Positions 6,454 through 7,134 of a stretch of 7,134 nucleotides of DNA are shown piece after piece. Source of the DNA: Xanthomonas translucens pv. translucens DSM 18974 (lineage in GTDB: Bacteria; Pseudomonadota; Gammaproteobacteria; Xanthomonadales; Xanthomonadaceae). The stretch is from the NCBI RefSeq assembly GCF_000331775.1, contig NZ_CAPJ01000443.1, positions 1 through 7,134 of the forward strand. Direction: 5' to 3'. Position 1 is the stretch's first letter; every line of letters starts with the position of its first letter. Made by a program: the position numbers and the translations under genes. The notes under the pieces were generated by a model. It saw only the letters and a list, made by a program, of their open reading frames with translations. It searched no databases and had not been told where the DNA came from.

Positions 6454-7058
6454 ACGCACCGCGCCGGTGCCTGCGCTCGGCGCTGTGCACCGCGCTGCTG
6501 TCGCTATGCCTGCTGCCTGGCTGGGGCAGCGCGCAGGCGCCGCCGTCGGCGCCGGGAGAACGCGCCCTCGATCCTGCCCAGTCGCGCTTCGGCTTCGAGA
6601 TCCGCACCCGCTTCGGGCAGCGCATCGAGGGCTTCTTCCCGCGCTTCGAAGGCACCGTGGAAATGCTGCCCGACGGCCGCCACCAGGTGCGCCTGCGCCT
6701 GTTCACCGCCTACGTGCAGATTCCCGGCAAGCCGCGCTACTCCGGCTGGATGCGCGGCGAGGATTTCTTCGACGCCGAACGCTTTCCGACCGTCTCTTTC
6801 GATTCGCAGCCGTTCTCCCCGGAGTTGCTGACCACGGGCGGTGCGCTGGTTGGCACCTTGAGCATCCGCGGGGTCGGCCATACCGAGACGCTGACCCTGA
6901 TGCCGGCGGCCTGCAGCCGCCCAGGCTATGATTGCGATGTGATCAGCCGCGGTACGGTTCTGCGTGGACGTTATGGAATGGATAAGTGGGATCTGGCCTT
7001 GAGCGATCGGGTCACCTTCGTGCTGCGCGCACGGCTGACGGCAGCGGACGCTCCGTGA
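6444..7058 (+). CDS. Exported YceI-family lipid/polyisoprenoid-binding protein
   Basis: YceI proteins are periplasmic lipocalin-like beta-barrels; a structurally characterised homologue binds a polyisoprenoid in its cavity. From GTG 6444 the protein has 204 residues. An N-terminal signal peptide is seen (basic PRRCLR at about 6-11, hydrophobic core, then GSAQA near residue 32). The mature part shows family marks: ALDPAQSRFGFEI at the first strand, a G-F-F-P-R-F-E-G turn, the WMRGEDFFDAERFP block (W102, DFFD at 107-110) and the closing strand VTFVLRARL. C157 and C164 sit in a short loop and could form a disulphide in the periplasm. GTG 6444 is the only standard start near the signal peptide; it overlaps the phosphatase gene by 10 bp and lacks a Shine-Dalgarno sequence, pointing to translational coupling. 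CTG 6450, overlapping the TGA stop as CTGA, is an alternative. Family assignment is good; role in the operon is unknown. Confidence 0.87.
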   Translation: MALNAPRRCLRSALCTALLSLCLLPGWGSAQAPPSAPGERALDPAQSRFGFEIRTRFGQRIEGFFPRFEGTVEMLPDGRHQVRLRLFTAYVQIPGKPRYSGWMRGEDFFDAERFPTVSFDSQPFSPELLTTGGALVGTLSIRGVGHTETLTLMPAACSRPGYDCDVISRGTVLRGRYGMDKWDLALSDRVTFVLRARLTAADAP

Positions 7059-7134
7059 CATCGCTGCTGCGGGTCCTGGTGCTGGCGGCGCTGCTGCTCG
7101 GCAGCGGTTGCGCGAGCCTGTCGCAGGCCCAGCA
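7055..7134 (+). CDS. Lipoprotein, N-terminal fragment (cut by window edge)
   Basis: Only 26 codons are visible. From GTG 7055, overlapping the preceding stop as GTGA, the product starts TSLLRVLVLAALLLGSGCAS after the initiator. This is a lipoprotein signal: one arginine, a hydrophobic core of about 12 residues and a lipobox-like GSG-C with the lipidation cysteine at about residue 18. Serine at +3 would favour outer-membrane sorting under the Lol rule. The function lies outside the window and cannot be judged. The 4 bp overlap makes it a likely fourth member of the operon. Confidence 0.7.
   Translation, partial: MTSLLRVLVLAALLLGSGCASLSQAQ

Noticed and set aside
5090..6706. A minus-strand open frame of 538 codons under the parA/sixA/yceI genes
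   Set aside because: It is antisense to three well-supported genes and lacks domain character. Only its last 35 or so codons, outside those genes, look coding, and these are reported as a gene remnant.

Overview
The window is GC-rich, densely coding DNA with strong G/C preference at third codon positions. The gene families and a GTAG-ended REP-like hairpin repeat suggest a gammaproteobacterium of the Xanthomonadaceae, most likely Xanthomonas or a close relative. The genus is an inference from remembered family and repeat features; no search was run. No phage, insertion sequence, CRISPR array, tRNA or rRNA was seen.

Left part (1-2904, minus strand): most of a large fused indolepyruvate/2-oxoacid ferredoxin oxidoreductase gene. 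Its C-terminal end lies beyond base 1. A short intergenic stretch with an extended -10 promoter and an inverted repeat separates it from a divergent gene on the plus strand (3065-3703) for an exported TPR-like protein of unknown function.

Middle (3704-5329): a non-coding stretch carries three copies of a REP-like hairpin repeat (minus, plus, minus). It is followed by an auxin-efflux-carrier (AEC) family membrane transporter gene (4096-5010). Downstream lies a gap of about 320 bases holding what looks like the frameshifted tail of an unidentified minus-strand gene, with a small terminator-like hairpin at its end.

Right part (5330-7134, plus strand): four tightly packed genes that look like one operon. 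They encode a small orphan ParA-type ATPase, a SixA-like histidine phosphatase, an exported YceI-family lipid-binding protein, and the start of a lipoprotein cut by the window edge. The gaps are 2 bp, a 10 bp overlap and a 4 bp overlap, so translation is probably coupled. The first two products are cytoplasmic and the last two are envelope proteins. What unites them is not evident from sequence.

Nothing here is a clear new defence or mobile system. The items most worth a second look are the ParA/SixA/YceI/lipoprotein operon, the repeat trio with a compensatory stem change, and the frameshifted gene remnant.
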